Shown in pieces: positions 25,176 through 38,425 of a DNA stretch of 64,000 nt (position 1 is its first letter; each line of letters opens with the position of its first letter). This stretch comes from Centrapalus pauciflorus (taxonomy: Eukaryota; Streptophyta; Magnoliopsida; Asterales; Asteraceae). The stretch is from assembly GCA_020465985.1 (NCBI GenBank), contig JAANYP010004792.1, forward strand, positions 46,672 through 110,671. The letters run 5' to 3'. A program made the position numbers and the translations under genes. The notes under the pieces are model-generated. The model worked only from the letters and a program-made list of their open reading frames with translations. It searched no databases and was not told where the DNA came from.

Positions 25176-28100
25176 TTAATGATTCAACATACCCAATTTG
25201 TATACCAAAAAATTAAACCTTTTTTAATCTAATGCTTTAGTAAACAAATCAGCCAGTTGATATTCAGTAGGCACAAAATATAATTCTATATTTCCATTTT
25301 CAGCATGATCCTTTATAAAATGGTACCGAATGTCAATGTGTTTTGTTTTTGAATGTTGCATCGGATTTGATGCAATAGCTATAGCGCTCTGAGAATCACA
25401 GTAGATAGGTATTTTCTTTGGTGTAAATCCGTAATCTCGCAGTTGGCTTTTCATCCACAACACCTGAGAACAGCAAGAAGATACAGCAACGTATTCTGCT
25501 TCAGCTGTAGACAATGAGACGCAATGTTGTTTCTTGGATGACCAGCATACGGGTTTGTCACCTAAGAACTGCACTGCTCCAGACGTACTTTTTTTGTCCA
25601 TCTTATCACCTGCGTGATCAGCGTCAGAAAAAGCAGTTAGATTAAATGAAGATTCTCTGGGATACCACAAACCAAGGTTTGGAGTTCCCTTGAGATATCT
25701 TAAAATTCTTTTTGCAGCTGTTAAATGTGATTCTTTAGGATTCGCCTGATATCTTGCACACACACATGTAGCAAACATAATATCCGGTCTACTTGCTGTT
25801 AAATACATTAATGACCCAATTATACCTCGATAGTGAGTCACATCTACAGGTTTCCCCGAAATGTCCTCATCGAGTTTTGACTTTGAATCCGGAGCCATGA
25901 GAGTTTTCATAGGAGTACTGTTAACCATGTTAAATTTCTTTAACATGTCTTGTACATATTTTGACTGATTGATAAAAATACCATCAGCCAGTTGTTTAAC
26001 TTGTAATCCTAAGAAAAAATTCATTTCTCCCGTCATGCTCATTTCGAATTTTTGGGACATTAAAAATGCGAATTCCTTACAAAATTCCGGATTTGTAGAT
26101 CCAAATATTATGTCATCTACATATATTTGTATTACTATGATATCTGGCCCCTGACGTTTTATAAACAGGGTTGTGTCAACTGCACCTTTGTTGAATCCAC
26201 ATTTCAACAGATATGTTGAAAGTGCATCATACCAAGCACGCGGTGCTTGTTTAAGGCCATACAGTGACTTATCTAAAATATATACATGATCAGGTTTCGA
26301 AGGATCAGTAAAACCTTCGGGCTGATATGTATATACTTCATCGGTTAGTTCCCCATTTAAAAACACAGTTTTAACATCCATTTGATAAACAGTAAAGTTT
26401 TTGTGAGCGGCAAAAGCTAAAAACATTCTAATCGCTTCGATTCGTGCAACTGGTGCAAACATTTCATCGTAGTCAATCCCTTCTTGTTGGTTGTATCCTT
26501 TGGCAACGAGGCGAGCTTTATTGCGAATGATTACTCCATGTTCGTCCTTCTTGTTTTTAAAGATCCACTTTGTGCCTATGATGGATTTGTCTTTAGAGCG
26601 CTCAACAAGTCTCTAGACCTTTAACCGTTCGAACTGGTTCAGTTCTTCTTGCATCGCAACAATCCAATCAGCGTCCAGAAGTGCTTCTTTCACATTCTTA
26701 GGCTCTATTTTGCTTAGAAAATTTAAAAATAGGCACTCGTTTATGGTGGCTCTTCCGGTTTGGACTGAAGCAGATGGATCACCAATAATGTTTTCTATTG
26801 GGTGATTTCTCGTCCACTTAAAATTATGTGGAAACGGTTCTATGTGGTCTTGATTGGGATTACGATCTAAATATGTTGGTTGGGGGGTTACTTCAGATGT
26901 GGTAGGTAGGATATCTGAGTTAGGAGCTTTTGAATGTTCGGATGTTAAGGGGGTTTCAGAAAAATTTGGAGGTTCAATGGGTTATGCACTTTCAGTTGGC
27001 AAGTGCACATTTGTTGTTGAGGCTTCTCCAGTTTCTTCTTACACTTGTTGATGAGAAAGATCAGAGACTACGACGGGATCTTCAGTAATCCTGTCAGGCA
27101 CCAAATTTAGAACATTAGTTTTGGGCTTCTCAAAGTAGTCTTCATAAAAATTCTCAAACAACTTATGTAATTCAGAATTTTCAGCATTCTGTTCAGATGA
27201 CTCCATTCAAGCCAGCATGTTAGGTTCGGGTCATGAACTGGTGTGTTCAGAAGCCATTTCCACTCCTTCATCAAATTTGACGTTGACGCTTTCGTTGACT
27301 GTCTTGGTTCGCTTGTTGTAGACATGGAAAGCGACCGACTCCTTTGAATATCCGATGAATATACCTTCATCTGCCTTTTGATTAAACTTTCCAAGATTGT
27401 CTTTGTCGTTTAGAATAAAGCATCTGCATCCAAAGACATTGAAAAATTTAATATTAGGTATTCGTTTATTTATTAATTCATAAGGAGTTTTTCCGAATCT
27501 TTTATTTATGATTGAACGATTCTGTGTGAAACAAGCTGTTGCAACTGCTTCGGCCCATAACAATAACGATAAATTTGAATACGCCAGCATCGTCCTAGCT
27601 GATTCCACTAGTGTCCGATTTCTTCTTTCAACGACACCGTTCTGTTGTGGACTTCTAGCAGCTGAAAACTGATGTGTGATTCCTACAAAATTCAGAAATG
27701 ATTCAAGCGATTTGTTCTTGAATTTTGTTCCGTTAGCTGAGCGGATTGATTGAATTGTAAGTTGCAACTTCACTTGTATTTTCCGGATGAAGTCTATGAT
27801 TATTTCGGTTGCATCTGCTTTGGACCTCAGGAAGAAAACCCATGTGTATCGTGAATAGTCATCAACTATCACCAATACGTATCGTTTCTTATTAATGCTT
27901 TGTACTCTCATTGGTCCACACAAATCCATATGTAATAATTCCAGTGCTCTCGTGGATGAGTGTTCGGATTTGGATTTGCATGTGTGAAGCTCTTGTCATC
28001 TTTCCTTTTTCACATGCTGCACACAACTGCTCCTTTTGGAATTTGAGAGTTGGCAGTTCTTTAACTAACCCTCCTTTCGCTAGGTTGGTTAATTCATTGA

Positions 28101-28533
28101 AGTTCAGATGTGAAAGGCGACGATGTCATAGCCATGCTGTTTTAGATGTAGCTTTTGACAGTAAGCAGACATCTTTCTTCAGATTAATAGAGGCTAAGTC
28201 AATGGAGTACAAATTGGTTTTCCTGTTTCCTGCCAGTATTTCTTTACCTTCTCCAGATTTGATGCTGCACCTATATGCTTTGAAATTGACTTCCAATCCT
28301 TTATCACACAACTGTCCAATACTAAACAAATTATGTCCAAGACCATCAACGTAGAAAACCTTTTGAATGGTAATTTTGTCGTAAGTGAGACTCTTGTATC
28401 CTCTGATCGGACAAAACTGATCATTTCCAAATCTGACCGTCTCACAGAACTTTTCTACAAAGTTCGTGAGTGTGTCTCTTTGTCCGGTCATATGCTTGGA
28501 ACATCCGGAGTCAAGATACCAAACATGGTTTAC
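25176..28533 (-). pseudogene. pol of Sire-1 (protease, integrase, RT, RNase H), broken
   Basis: Minus-strand pol, starting in the +1 frame relative to gag at 28533. Order: protease site WYLDSGCS, pre-integrase and zinc region, integrase core, RT with YVDD (IQIYVDDIIFGS), RNase H (FSDADHAGD, STAEAEYVAV). Damage: a Trp-to-stop change near 28126, frameshifts through 28000 and 27390-26470, and a Glu-to-stop change at 25224. The integrase motif usually read SDNGTEF is here SANGTKF, so the second catalytic Asp is lost. It ends at 25176. Confidence 0.88.
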
Positions 28534-31500
28534 CTATAAGACGAAATAGCACATGAGGTAACCACTTGTAGTTGGGTACTTTTGTTTTAGGTAAATCATG
28601 CAAAGTATTATTTTTTTTCTCAACAGATATGGCTTTTTTCTTAAAATTTGATGTTGATTTAGGTACCCACTTTTGAACAGTTCTTTTAGGTATCCACTTT
28701 TGTACAATTCGTGGTGGAACTGTTTTTGAGATAATTTTCTGTGGAACCTTTTTCTGTTTATAAAATGGGTCCTTTATCTTCGGTTGCCAGACGAGCTTAT
28801 AAGATTTTACAATTAAAGGTTTACAAGCACTAGAATTCAAAGCAATTAAGTCTGTTATAGAGAATTTTATACAAGAATTATTAACAAATTTATTATTACA
28901 GACAGAGTTATCAATGTTGCTATTTCTATCTGTAACAATTTTGTTCTTTACGCGCCATTCTTGTTTTATATTCTTGTTTTTGTGTTCTCTCTTCTTCTTT
29001 CTCCAAACTTGTTTTCTTGAACCGTTCACAATGATATCTGACATAAAAGAAATATGAAAATTAGTAGACTTAGACACTTGTTTCTTCTGTAAATTTCTCT
29101 TACCTTTTGAAGATTGGACTCTGAGTGCAGTTGAGTTCTCTGTTGAAGATGATTCACCATTTTCAAAGTTAGGAGTATCAAAATTTACTTTTGTTTTCTC
29201 CTTCTTTTGTTGTAAAGTTGGTGAATTTTCAGATGATTTTATTGAATCTGTTGAAATTCTTTGTAGAATATTAACAGATTCTTTTTGTCCATCTGATTGT
29301 TTGTTATGTAAAGGTTTTACAAAATCATCAATTTTAACAAACATGTCCTCTAAAGAATTAAAGTCAGAGTGCATAAACATATCAAATTCATTTTCCGAAT
29401 TGATAGAAACTAGAGAAGTTAAAGATGATGGATCAGACACCTTTTGTTCTTAGGCTGATTTTGTAACTTTTGTTCCATAGTTTTTAGTTCAGCCTTGAGA
29501 GATCTATTTTCTGTCTCAAAATTTTTAATTTTCAATTCTAGATCAGAATTTTTCTTTTCTAGAATTGAAGATGGCAGGTATAACTTTTGAGATTGAGTAG
29601 GTGATTCAGACAAATCCTTTTCAAGAATATGTTTGAATGTACTCTTCTTTAATATCAGTATTATTGTTTGCTTCATTTATTCTGTTATAATCAACAGAAT
29701 TTTGCATTCTGTCTGATCGTAATCTTTTTGTTTCTTCACTAGATTCTACTTCATCAGATGCTTTCATAAACGCCATTTTTAATCCTAAGTTCATGTATCT
29801 GACATCATATAACGTTGGTGAACTAGATATTGCCTTTGTCAGATACTTTGGATTTTCCCAACCAATACCAGATTTAGAATTATAAAATTCTGTGTCTTTT
29901 GGTTGATTTAAATAAATGGTTTGATTTGTTTGCCCTCTTTTGATAAATTCATCTTCCATCTTCTTTATTTTCTCATAAAGTTTAGTTCGTTTTTCAAAAA
30001 TAGCATGATATTTTACAGAAAAATTTGAAGCTTCTAATTCTGCTATTCTCAGTCTTTCTTGTAGGTCAGATATATTATGATTAAGATCTAGTATTTTGCT
30101 TTGCAGTTCTCTTTCCTTATCTTGTAAATCTGAAACTGCTCGTAAGGCTAATGCTTTATCTTTGGAAAAATCTAAAACTAAGTTATGTTCATTACGAAGT
30201 TTGTTTTCCAAAAAATTGGCATTTTTCTTTTCAGCCTTTAATGATTTTTCAAATTTTTTAAGAATAAAGGCCATATGAGTTAATTTCTCTTCTAACACAC
30301 AAAATTCATCAATATTAGAGTCAGAGTTGGAATGTACCTCAGGCTTGTCTGAACCATTTGATCTGTCTGACTCTGAATCTTCATTATCCTCAACATCAGT
30401 TTTTCCAACTGCCATCAACGCAACTTCTTCTGTCTCTTCCTCCTCAGATTCTTGTTTTTCTTCATCCTCTTCATCTGTTAAACCAACCCATACTTCATCC
30501 TCAGCTATCATGGCTGATTCACTTAATTCTGACTCATTGAGAATTTCTGATTTCAGACAAATATGAGCATCCTCATCTAGAATATCTTCATCTTCAGATA
30601 ACTGCAGCCAGTGGTCATCCTCCGCCATAAGAGATTTTCCAGACTCCTTTTCTTTGGCTAAGAGAGCCTTTCTTGTATAGTAGTTAGAGTTTTTGACTAC
30701 TGGAAGTCTACATTCACGGGCATAATGACCTGGTTTTCTACAGTTATAACATTTCTGCTCTGAATCTTTCTTTCCTGACTTGTCTGATTTTTCATAATTG
30801 TCAGACTTTCTTCCACTGCTTTCTCCAGATTTTTCATATTTGTCTTTCTTCTCAATTTTTCTCGAGCCAGTCTTGTAGCGCATCTTATTGTTGGTTGGCT
30901 TTCTGTAGAACTTCTTTTGAAACGCTTTTGGTTAGCAGTGCCATCTGCTTTTTCATTTTTTCAATCTCAGAATCTGCAGATGAATCGGAGGATTCTGATT
31001 CGGAAGAGGTACTGCTGCCTACCACTCTTTTCTCCTTTTTCAATTTATAATTGTACTTCTTTTCTGCCAATAGAGCCAATGGGTCAGCAGTTTCTTTTTC
31101 GGCTTTCTTCTTTCCTGATAATTTCCTCAACACACCCTCCTGGTAGTTATTGAGGTTTTCAAATATCATATGAAAATCCATTTCTTCTATGTCCTTTGTC
31201 TGCTGGATAATCATGGCATATTTCTCCCATTCAGGGTTCAGAACGTTTAAGAACTTGACATTTATGTCCAGATTGGACTTTGTCACTCCATTTCTTATCA
31301 TTTCACTTACCAAACTCACAAACCTTAGGTAAGTGTTTTCCAGTAGTTCTCCTTCACGAGCTCTAAAATTTTCAAATGTCATCAGGCTGTTTCTAGCTCT
31401 GTTTGTTGCAGCTCTATTGGAACCCCTCATAAGTTTACACACTTCATCCCATATGGATTTGGCAGTTTTTGTGTTTGTGAGACATGTGTAAATATCATTG

Positions 31501-31799
31501 GGGATTGAGATCAGTAGTAATTTCCTGGCAGTTTTATCCCCTAGTTTTCTTTTCTTTTGAGCCTCAGTCAGGTTGGTAACCTCGACTGTCCTTGGTGGAA
31601 TCGGGGGATTACCGGTGGGTACTCCAGGGATTGTTTCCATGAATGTGGCTAGTCCTTCTGTTAAGGATTTCAGCATCTCTTCTGACAGATCATGAAAGCT
31701 TATGAATTCTAGAAACCTCTCCCTCCATTGGACGTATTCTCCCCTGTAAAGAATTGGGGGTTTGGTTTCTGATCCCATTGCTAGAGCGTCCATTGACAT
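28511..31799 (-). pseudogene. gag of Sire-1, frameshifted
   Basis: Starts MSMDALAMGSETKPPILY at 31799 (minus). Frame breaks occur near 30900, 29625 and 29435. Pieces: UBN2-like core (31799-30885), CCHC zinc knuckle CYNCRKPGHYARECR and acidic region (30883-30300), long coiled coil, and the Sirevirus-type segment with GWENPKYLTKAI (30300-29621), then the basic tail ending PHVLFRLIGKPCLVS (stop 28511). One knuckle position reads CYNCRK where Sire-3 has CYNCGK. It overlaps pol by about 22 bp. Confidence 0.88.
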
Positions 31800-34740
31800 T
31801 TTGACTGATATTTTGGAAACTGTCCAAGATCAGATGAACTTTGATTGAAATTGAAATTGTTGATCAACAGTTGAAAGTTGATCAACCTTTGAAACAAAGA
31901 TTAGTATCAAATGATCAACTGGAATCTATAACAAAGTAACTTGTTAGTAGCAATAATCAACTCGAATCAAACACTGAATAGACTTGAATGATGTTTTGCA
32001 AAACTCGAATAATGTGTTGCAAAACTCGAATGATGTGTTGCAAAACTCGAATGATGTGATGCAAAACTCGAATAATGCTTGTATGAAACTCGAATTAAAT
32101 TGAGTGAAACTCGAAGTACTTGATGCGTGCAAAACACACCTCAGGTTTTAATGTCTAAATGAACCCAAAGTATAAATTACACAACTGGCAGTGTACCAAT
32201 CGTGTGCAATATAGCTTCAAGAATCACCCAGGATTTATCGAACTCAGGGAACGGAATAAAGAACGGAGACTCCAATACTACAACGTAAACCAATATTTAG
32301 TTATTTCGGAGTTTTTGAGAAAATTATCAACTAGAGGCAATAATTAAAATTAATTAACCGAATAACTAAAGCGAACTAAGTAACACCAGAATAAAAGGTT
32401 AAACTAATATTTTTTTTGGGTTTTTCAAAATAATTAAAAACTAAATCTAGCAAACACGACTTAAACTAAACTAACGAACGCACCAAGAAAGGACAACTAT
32501 ATAATACGAACCAACTAACAAAAGCAAAGTCAATTTAGAAATAACTTAAGCAAGTAAAGAATGATATTGAATTTTACGAAGCTCTTATATTACGAAAATG
32601 TTACCCACTTGGAATTTAAAAACTTTAATTAATTGGCGGCGGTCTGAATTGATCGATTAAAAATAAATCGGCTAATAACCAATTATAAATATTCACTTAA
32701 GCCCGAAATTATGGATTAATTTACCGAATATTAGATTTCTCCAAATAAAGATTAAATCATGACAAAACACGTGAAAACAATAAAGTTAATTGAACTGAAT
32801 TTCAAAATTAACCAACAATCTTATTATCGCAAAAAGATGCTAAAAACTAACAATTAATACCGAGAATTCAACCAACCAACTTTATTTATTTGGAAATCAA
32901 GCTTTACGGATTATTAGTTTTATTATCGCAACACAATGCCTAAAAACTAAGAAACACGCAAAGTTCTAGATCAATAATTCATCACAAAATCATTATCGCA
33001 ATACAATGCCTAGAAAATATAATCAATTATCAATTTTTCATCCAAAGTTTCAATTTTTATTAAAAACGCAGATTCAACCAACAATTATTTTCACAAAACA
33101 ATGCTAAACGATTGATAAAAATCTGATTTTTAACAAAAATATATGAAGAACATCGAAAATCTAGTAAATATAATCCATAAACCGTCAATCAATCCAAAAC
33201 CATGCCAATTAATACATAGAATTCATCATCCCAAGCGGGTGAACAAGAAAACTACTCACGATCCATAATAAAAACAGAAAATAAACAAAACTTAATAGCA
33301 TTCATTATGAAATACGAAAGAAAAAGGAACGAATGTACCGAAATCATGCAAAAAGTGACGAAAACCAACGATTACCGCTAACCGAATGCTTCAATCCACG
33401 TGAATATCAACTCCCGAATGATTACTTAACTAAAACTATGTTAAACCTACTTAAATATATGAAGAAAAACTAAAAAAATTCGTAAAATACTGCTGGAAAT
33501 CAAGAAAATAAGGTGCTATTCTCGTTCTGGCCGAATCTACTCTCTTTATAAAGATTCTGCGCCGCCTACGACCGTAGGCCTTAAGCTCCACGGTCGTAGG
33601 CCATGTTGACTTGGTCAAACCTGTGTCCTAGCCCAAGGTAATGCTCCTTGTACCTCCTATGGTTGTAGGCTTCCCCTTCTACGGTCGTAGGCTCCAAAAA
33701 TTCACCAATTTCGCTTCTTTTCTTCTTAATAATCCACGAGAACTCGTCGGGGCTTCAAAGTTTGTCGGTTTTTCTTTGATGTTCATTCCTTCGTCGATAA
33801 AACCTCTTTTGTCCTATGAATCACAAAAATGAATGAATTAGATATCTATTTCACGTATTTCGAGAGAAAAACCGACCAAATTGCAAGGGAAATGATGCCA
33901 AAAATATGTATAAATATGACCATATCAGTACTCTTCTGTAAAACTCGAATATTTTTTATGTAAAACTCGAATGAGCTTTCTGTGAAACTCGAATGAGCTT
34001 TCTGTGAAACTAGAATGATGATGTGTAAAATTCGAATTTTTGATAAACTCGAATGAAATTCGAATTTACTTATTAAAATCGAATGAAATTCAAATTTACT
34101 TGTGTTAAGCTCGAATGGTAATTGAGAGTAAACTCGAATTGACTAAAATCCAACTCGATTGATTAATCAATTCAACTCGAATCAACTAAGATCCAACTTG
34201 ATTGATTAATCAAGTAAACTCGAATCAAATTAGATCCAACTGGACTGACACTTGTTGTCAACTCGATTGACACTTGTTGTCAACTCGACTTACAAAGATA
34301 TTCAACTCGAATTGCACATAATCTATGTGTATTTCGAGTTTCTTAATTTTTCAGATTATTCAAGTCTGAAATTCAAATTAATTCGAAAAATTTGTCCATT
34401 TTCACTCAAATTGAAATCGAGGGTTAGGCTTTTGATTTCAAACACTTTTTGTGAAACACTTTTGTCCAACAATAGATCTAGACTTGACTTTTGCAATGTA
34501 ACAGTGAAAACTTTGAGTTTTTCAAAATTTTACAAAAACCTCTAGATCTTTTGCTGTGTTTTATGAATCAAATTAAGTTTATAGTCAATTGAATCGACTA
34601 CTGATCCTATTCCTTTGATCCAAATTTCACAGTGTAAGATCAACTGATTGAAAACCCTTGGTGATTTTAGGGTTTTTCGAATAAAAATGAAGAACCATTC
34701 GTAAAAAAAATCAATTTCAGAATCAAAATTCACCCCTAAG
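31800..34740 (-). other. Leader of Sire-1 with ATTCGAGTT repeats
   Basis: Non-coding region between PBS and gag, interrupted by the solo LTR at 32121-33927. On the minus strand ATTCGAGTT(T/G) recurs in 31950-32115 and 33930-34320. A perfect TACTAAC branch-point word at 31943-31949 lies shortly before TTATAG and CAG acceptor-like sites upstream of the gag ATG, so the leader may also be spliced. Confidence 0.7.
32121..33927 (-). mobile_element. Solo LTR (1.8 kb) inside Sire-1 leader
   Basis: Plus-strand TGATGCGTGC...CATATCA flanked by a perfect 5-bp duplication GTACT (32116-32120 and 33928-33932). No internal sequence remains. Orientation is probably minus, by analogy with the Athila-like LTR at 274-1389 and its TTTATAAAG box at 33546-33554. 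GC-rich CTACG(G/A)(T/C)CGTAGG words occur four times in 33560-33695. Probably a Ty3/gypsy LTR; family not established. Confidence 0.85.
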
Positions 34741-34741
34741 G

Positions 34742-34754
34742 TCTCTGATACCAA
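34742..34754 (-). other. Primer-binding site of Sire-1
   Basis: TGGTATCAGAGAC on the minus strand two bases from the 5' LTR end. It is complementary to the 3' end of initiator-Met tRNA with one mismatch at the last positions (GAC where the consensus has GC). The same variant occurs in Sire-3. Confidence 0.8.
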
Positions 34755-34755
34755 A

Positions 34756-35044
34756 TGTGAATTACAGTTTCATATCAATCAATTAACAATTCAATAATAA
34801 GAACAATAACAGTAATCAAAACTAACCGAATGATTGTATTCCCAAAATATCGATTACAAAATGATGAGAATGATCTTCACAAGTCAGTAACCGTTTCCTG
34901 AATTCTATGTGTGCAAAAAGTGAATTGTCAGATCTCTTCATTTAGAAAGTCAAACTTTCTATTTATACACATTTTCACAACTATTAACTATTTACAAAAT
35001 AAACCCTTTACTTTACATTCCATCAACTAAAATATATTCTAACA
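34756..35044 (-). repeat. 5' LTR of Sire-1
   Basis: 289 bp, six differences from the 3' LTR. Includes a TATA-like TATAAATAG (minus strand, near 34970). Confidence 0.95.
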
Positions 35045-35462
35045 ATATACTACATAGAATGCGTGATATTCTACATAGAATTATTTCACCTGTTCGTCGG
35101 GATTCTGGTTCTTAAGTGTTTTGATAGTTCTTAAGTGTTTTGATAGTTCTGCGTCTTTATGTATTCCATAGAATTGGTTTCTAATTTTATATATAATATA
35201 TGATTTTATATAGACTAAAATAGCATTCTATACATAATTAATTATATCTAATTTGTATTATATAGAATATATGACATTCTATATAGAATACTTAACATTA
35301 TATGTAGAACCATAATGCATCAGAAAAACTAAGGGAGAACCACAAATGCATCACAATTCTCGCGTGATGCCTCATGATTAGTGGTTGTTGCATCAGATTC
35401 GTGCATGATGCATCATGATTCTCGTATGTACATACATATATTCATACATAATACATACATAC

Positions 35463-35516
<54 letters not shown>
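35045..35516. repeat. Non-coding flank, short palindromes and (TG)n/(TA)n
   Basis: Right flank of Sire-1: TATAGAAT-type palindromes to about 35300, ATGCATCA-rich sequence to 35430 that resembles the inside of the MITE at 36603, then CATA/TA/TG microsatellite 35440-35516. No gene. Confidence 0.6.
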
Positions 35517-35517
<1 letters not shown>

Positions 35518-36518
35518 GGATATTGATCTCGTGAGAAGGATTATTAAGGTGAGAAGGAATCATGATCATCCATTCAGTTCCATACCATGTACCTCACTGC
35601 ACCAAATTATTTTAATGCATTCCTTAAAATATTACTCCTTGATCATAATTTCTAATTGATACACTTTCCAAATAAACTGATTTTTTATATTTTTAATATT
35701 TTTATATATATGTAAACTACAACATTATTATTTTTATATAAAATGTCGTCAATAAACCAAAAAATAATAATGATTCACTCATCTAAATGAATTTTGATTC
35801 ATTCATTGATACAATTATTGATTTTTATATATTGATACAATTGTTGATTTGTATACGTTGATACGGTCGTTGATTCAGTATAACTTTTATATATTGAGAT
35901 AATCATTGATTCTTATACATTTGATACTCTAATTATCAAAATACTAATCTTTAGTGGTTTAATGTACTTAATAAAATAATACATTGTTGATTGAACGTTC
36001 TACAATCACTTACACAATTGATACAATAATATACATCAATTCAGTGATTCGAAATCGTCCGATGAATCCAGTGATGATGTCGAATTGGTGGATTGTATTT
36101 ACGGTGGGAGAAAGAAATAGAAAGATGAAAATGAGATCCTTTCCTGCGATGAAGTCGGCGGTGGTCTTGATGAAGTTGATGGTGGCCGTATTAAGGCCTT
36201 GATGAAGTCGAAGGTGCCCATATTACGGCCTTGATGAAGTCGACGATGGCTGTATCAAGGCGTTGATGAAGTCGGCGATGGCCTTGTTGAAGCCGACAAC
36301 AGCAAATGTGAGAGGAGAGGATGGAGACGGTGAAGGATGAGAGGAAAGAGAATAGATAGACTTTTTTAGGAAGAATGAGTCTTAATTATGTGAATCGGTT
36401 ATTAAAGAGAAAGATATTTAGGTGTAGTGTGGTGCATGATATTATCATGTGTATCATTGATCCTAAAGTCTAGATTTCTTCTCACCTCTTCTCACCATAA
36501 ATTTCTTCTCACGTGATC

Positions 36519-36521
<3 letters not shown>
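35518..36521. mobile_element. TIR element, ~1.0 kb, between microsatellites
   Basis: The left end GATCTCGTGAGAAGG...AAGGTGAGAAGG (35525-35557) matches the reverse complement of the right end (36488-36520), about 26 of 33 positions by eye. TG/TA repeat lies on the left and (TA)n on the right. It contains a ~32-bp tandem repeat with GATGAAGTCG cores (36148-36295); the open frame at 35984-36202 is a by-product. No transposase seen, so non-autonomous. Confidence 0.6.

Positions 36522-36599
<78 letters not shown>
36522..36599. repeat. (TA)n microsatellite
   Basis: About 78 bp of TA repeat separating two TIR elements. Confidence 0.95.
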
Positions 36600-36602
<3 letters not shown>

Positions 36603-36606
<4 letters not shown>

Positions 36607-36870
36607 GTGGGTTCAATGGAAAACCATATGCACATGAAAACTATGAAAACCTACGCAAACCATCCGATTGGGTGCATTTCATGAAAAACACGGTGGCATG
36701 ATCGTAAATAAGATGATGTATCACGCGGGATTTTGATGCATCACGCGGGAAATTTGATGCATCACGTGAGATTTTGATGCATCACATGGGGAATTTGATG
36801 CATTTTTGTTGGTGCAGTGTGGTTTTCACAAGTTTTCAGATGCATTGTGGTTTTCCATTGAACCCACCTC

Positions 36871-36871
<1 letters not shown>
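36603..36871. mobile_element. MITE with 24-bp perfect TIRs
   Basis: The 24-bp word starting AGAGGTGGGTTCAATGG (36603-36626) is repeated exactly in inverse at 36848-36871. Total 269 bp, no coding. It contains four to five direct repeats of TTGATGCATCAC(G/A) (36710-36800). (TA)n lies outside on the left and (CA)n(TA)n on the right. A clear, possibly young MITE. Confidence 0.85.

Positions 36872-36941
<70 letters not shown>
36872..36941. repeat. (CA)n and (TA)n microsatellite
   Basis: About 30 bp CA and about 36 bp TA repeats between two TIR elements. Confidence 0.95.
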
Positions 36942-36946
<5 letters not shown>

Positions 36947-36959
36947 CAGACACACACAT

Positions 36960-38425
36960 GTAGAAGATGTATCAAATGAGGACCGTCCTTAAAATGAAGA
37001 CCATAAGAACAAAGAGATTATGACACGTCATCAATATTAATCACTCATCTCAAAGGGTATTTTGTACATTTTTAAAAACTACAAATTAAATTAAAAAAAG
37101 ATAATTATTCTCTATCCAAATACACACGGATTCAAAGTCAATAACTTCCATCATTCTCTAACTTACCAAACTTATCAAGTTCTTCATCTTTCCTCTCTCC
37201 CTTTTTCTCTGTATCTATGGAAATGTCAACGGCCAACCCTTTGAAGAAACCGACCACCATGATTTTCTACATTCTTTTCAGACGGTGCTTCACCCCACCA
37301 TATTCTGTGACGATCCTCCACCCTCTTTATTTACTTTCATTCAAACATTCCTTCCATGACAAACCACCACCGTGAATGAAAAACATAGTCACCAAACTGA
37401 GCAACATCACGAGAAACCGGTTGCCATGTTGAAACAGACAGACAATCTCCCATATTGGCGGTCCAACAATATCTCCATTTTCTCCGGCGGTATCCTATCC
37501 CATCTATTCACATGATTCTCTCATCTCTGGTGGGTGTTGGTGTATTCATAGTTGCTATAGTTTAATGAAGGATTTAATTTGTAAACCTTTCATGTTGTTA
37601 AATGATTGTTTAAACCATGATTCACTATTACGGTTGAATTTTGAGATTTAGTTTGTTAACTGCAGTTGTTCTTCTTATTTGATTTTTATAACCACATTTA
37701 GAGTATCAACATACCACATTCGTTGTTAAGACTCTGCTTTTTGTTTGAGTATTAGATGAATCACAATCATTAATCACATGTGAATCATGAATCGTAGTGT
37801 TCATTATTGATGGATCTTGGTCATCGTGAATCACATAAGTAAACCATCAAACATAGGTTAAATATGTGAATCGTGAATCACATCTAAACCACCAAAGATA
37901 GGTAAAATATGTAAATCATCCAATGTAAGGTGAAACACAGGTGGCGTGGTTAATCGTAGGTGGTTTGTGAATCTATGTGAATTGTGAATTGTATTTATTA
38001 AATATGTTTAACATAATGATGTAAAAACTTGGTTTTTGTGAACCAACATATGTGAGTCATCAGTGGTGTGTTAGACAACCGGTGGTGCCGTGAATCGTTG
38101 ATGGTGTTGTGAATCACGGTGGTGTCAGTGGTGATGCCATGAATCACGTGAAATTATCGGTGTCGTGAACTGATTGAAACCAAGGAAGATGTCCCTATTT
38201 AATTTGTTGTTACTTAATATACAATTGAATACAATAGAAATAAATTAAATTACATGGTGCACAATGACCTAAATACCTTTTTACTTAGATTCCACCTCAT
38301 ACAATATTCACTTAATTACAATTATGTCACATTGTCTCTTATTGGTGGATTCACATAATAATTGAATTATGTTGGTTCTTATCGTCTTTATTTTAAAGAT
38401 AGTCTTCATGTTATCCTAATCCTAC
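36960..38425. mobile_element. TIR element, ~1.45 kb
   Basis: The 33-bp segment 36978-37010 (core CTTAAAATGAAGACCATAAG) matches the inverse of 38375-38407 at 27 of 33 positions. CATA/TTACA repeats lie to the right and TA to the left. The interior is non-coding, with repeated GTGAATC(A/G) words (37750-38160). No transposase is visible. Confidence 0.6.

Larger units (their letters stand above)
19238..35044 (-). mobile_element. Sire-1: full-length Sirevirus-like copia element with ORF3
   Basis: Bounded by two 289-bp LTRs and a perfect 5-bp duplication ATATA (19233-19237, 35045-35049). The LTRs differ at six positions by eye, about 98% identity, so insertion is fairly recent. Order on the minus strand: 5' LTR, PBS, leader (with a nested solo LTR), gag, pol, polypurine block, spacer with promoter-like elements, ORF3, PPT, 3' LTR. 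It is 15.8 kb including the 1.8-kb nested LTR. Long coiled-coil gag and multiple polypurine tracts fit the Sirevirus lineage. All three coding regions are broken. Confidence 0.92.

Noticed and set aside
35984..36202. 72-codon open frame
   Set aside because: Created by a ~32-bp tandem repeat inside the TIR element at 35518-36521.
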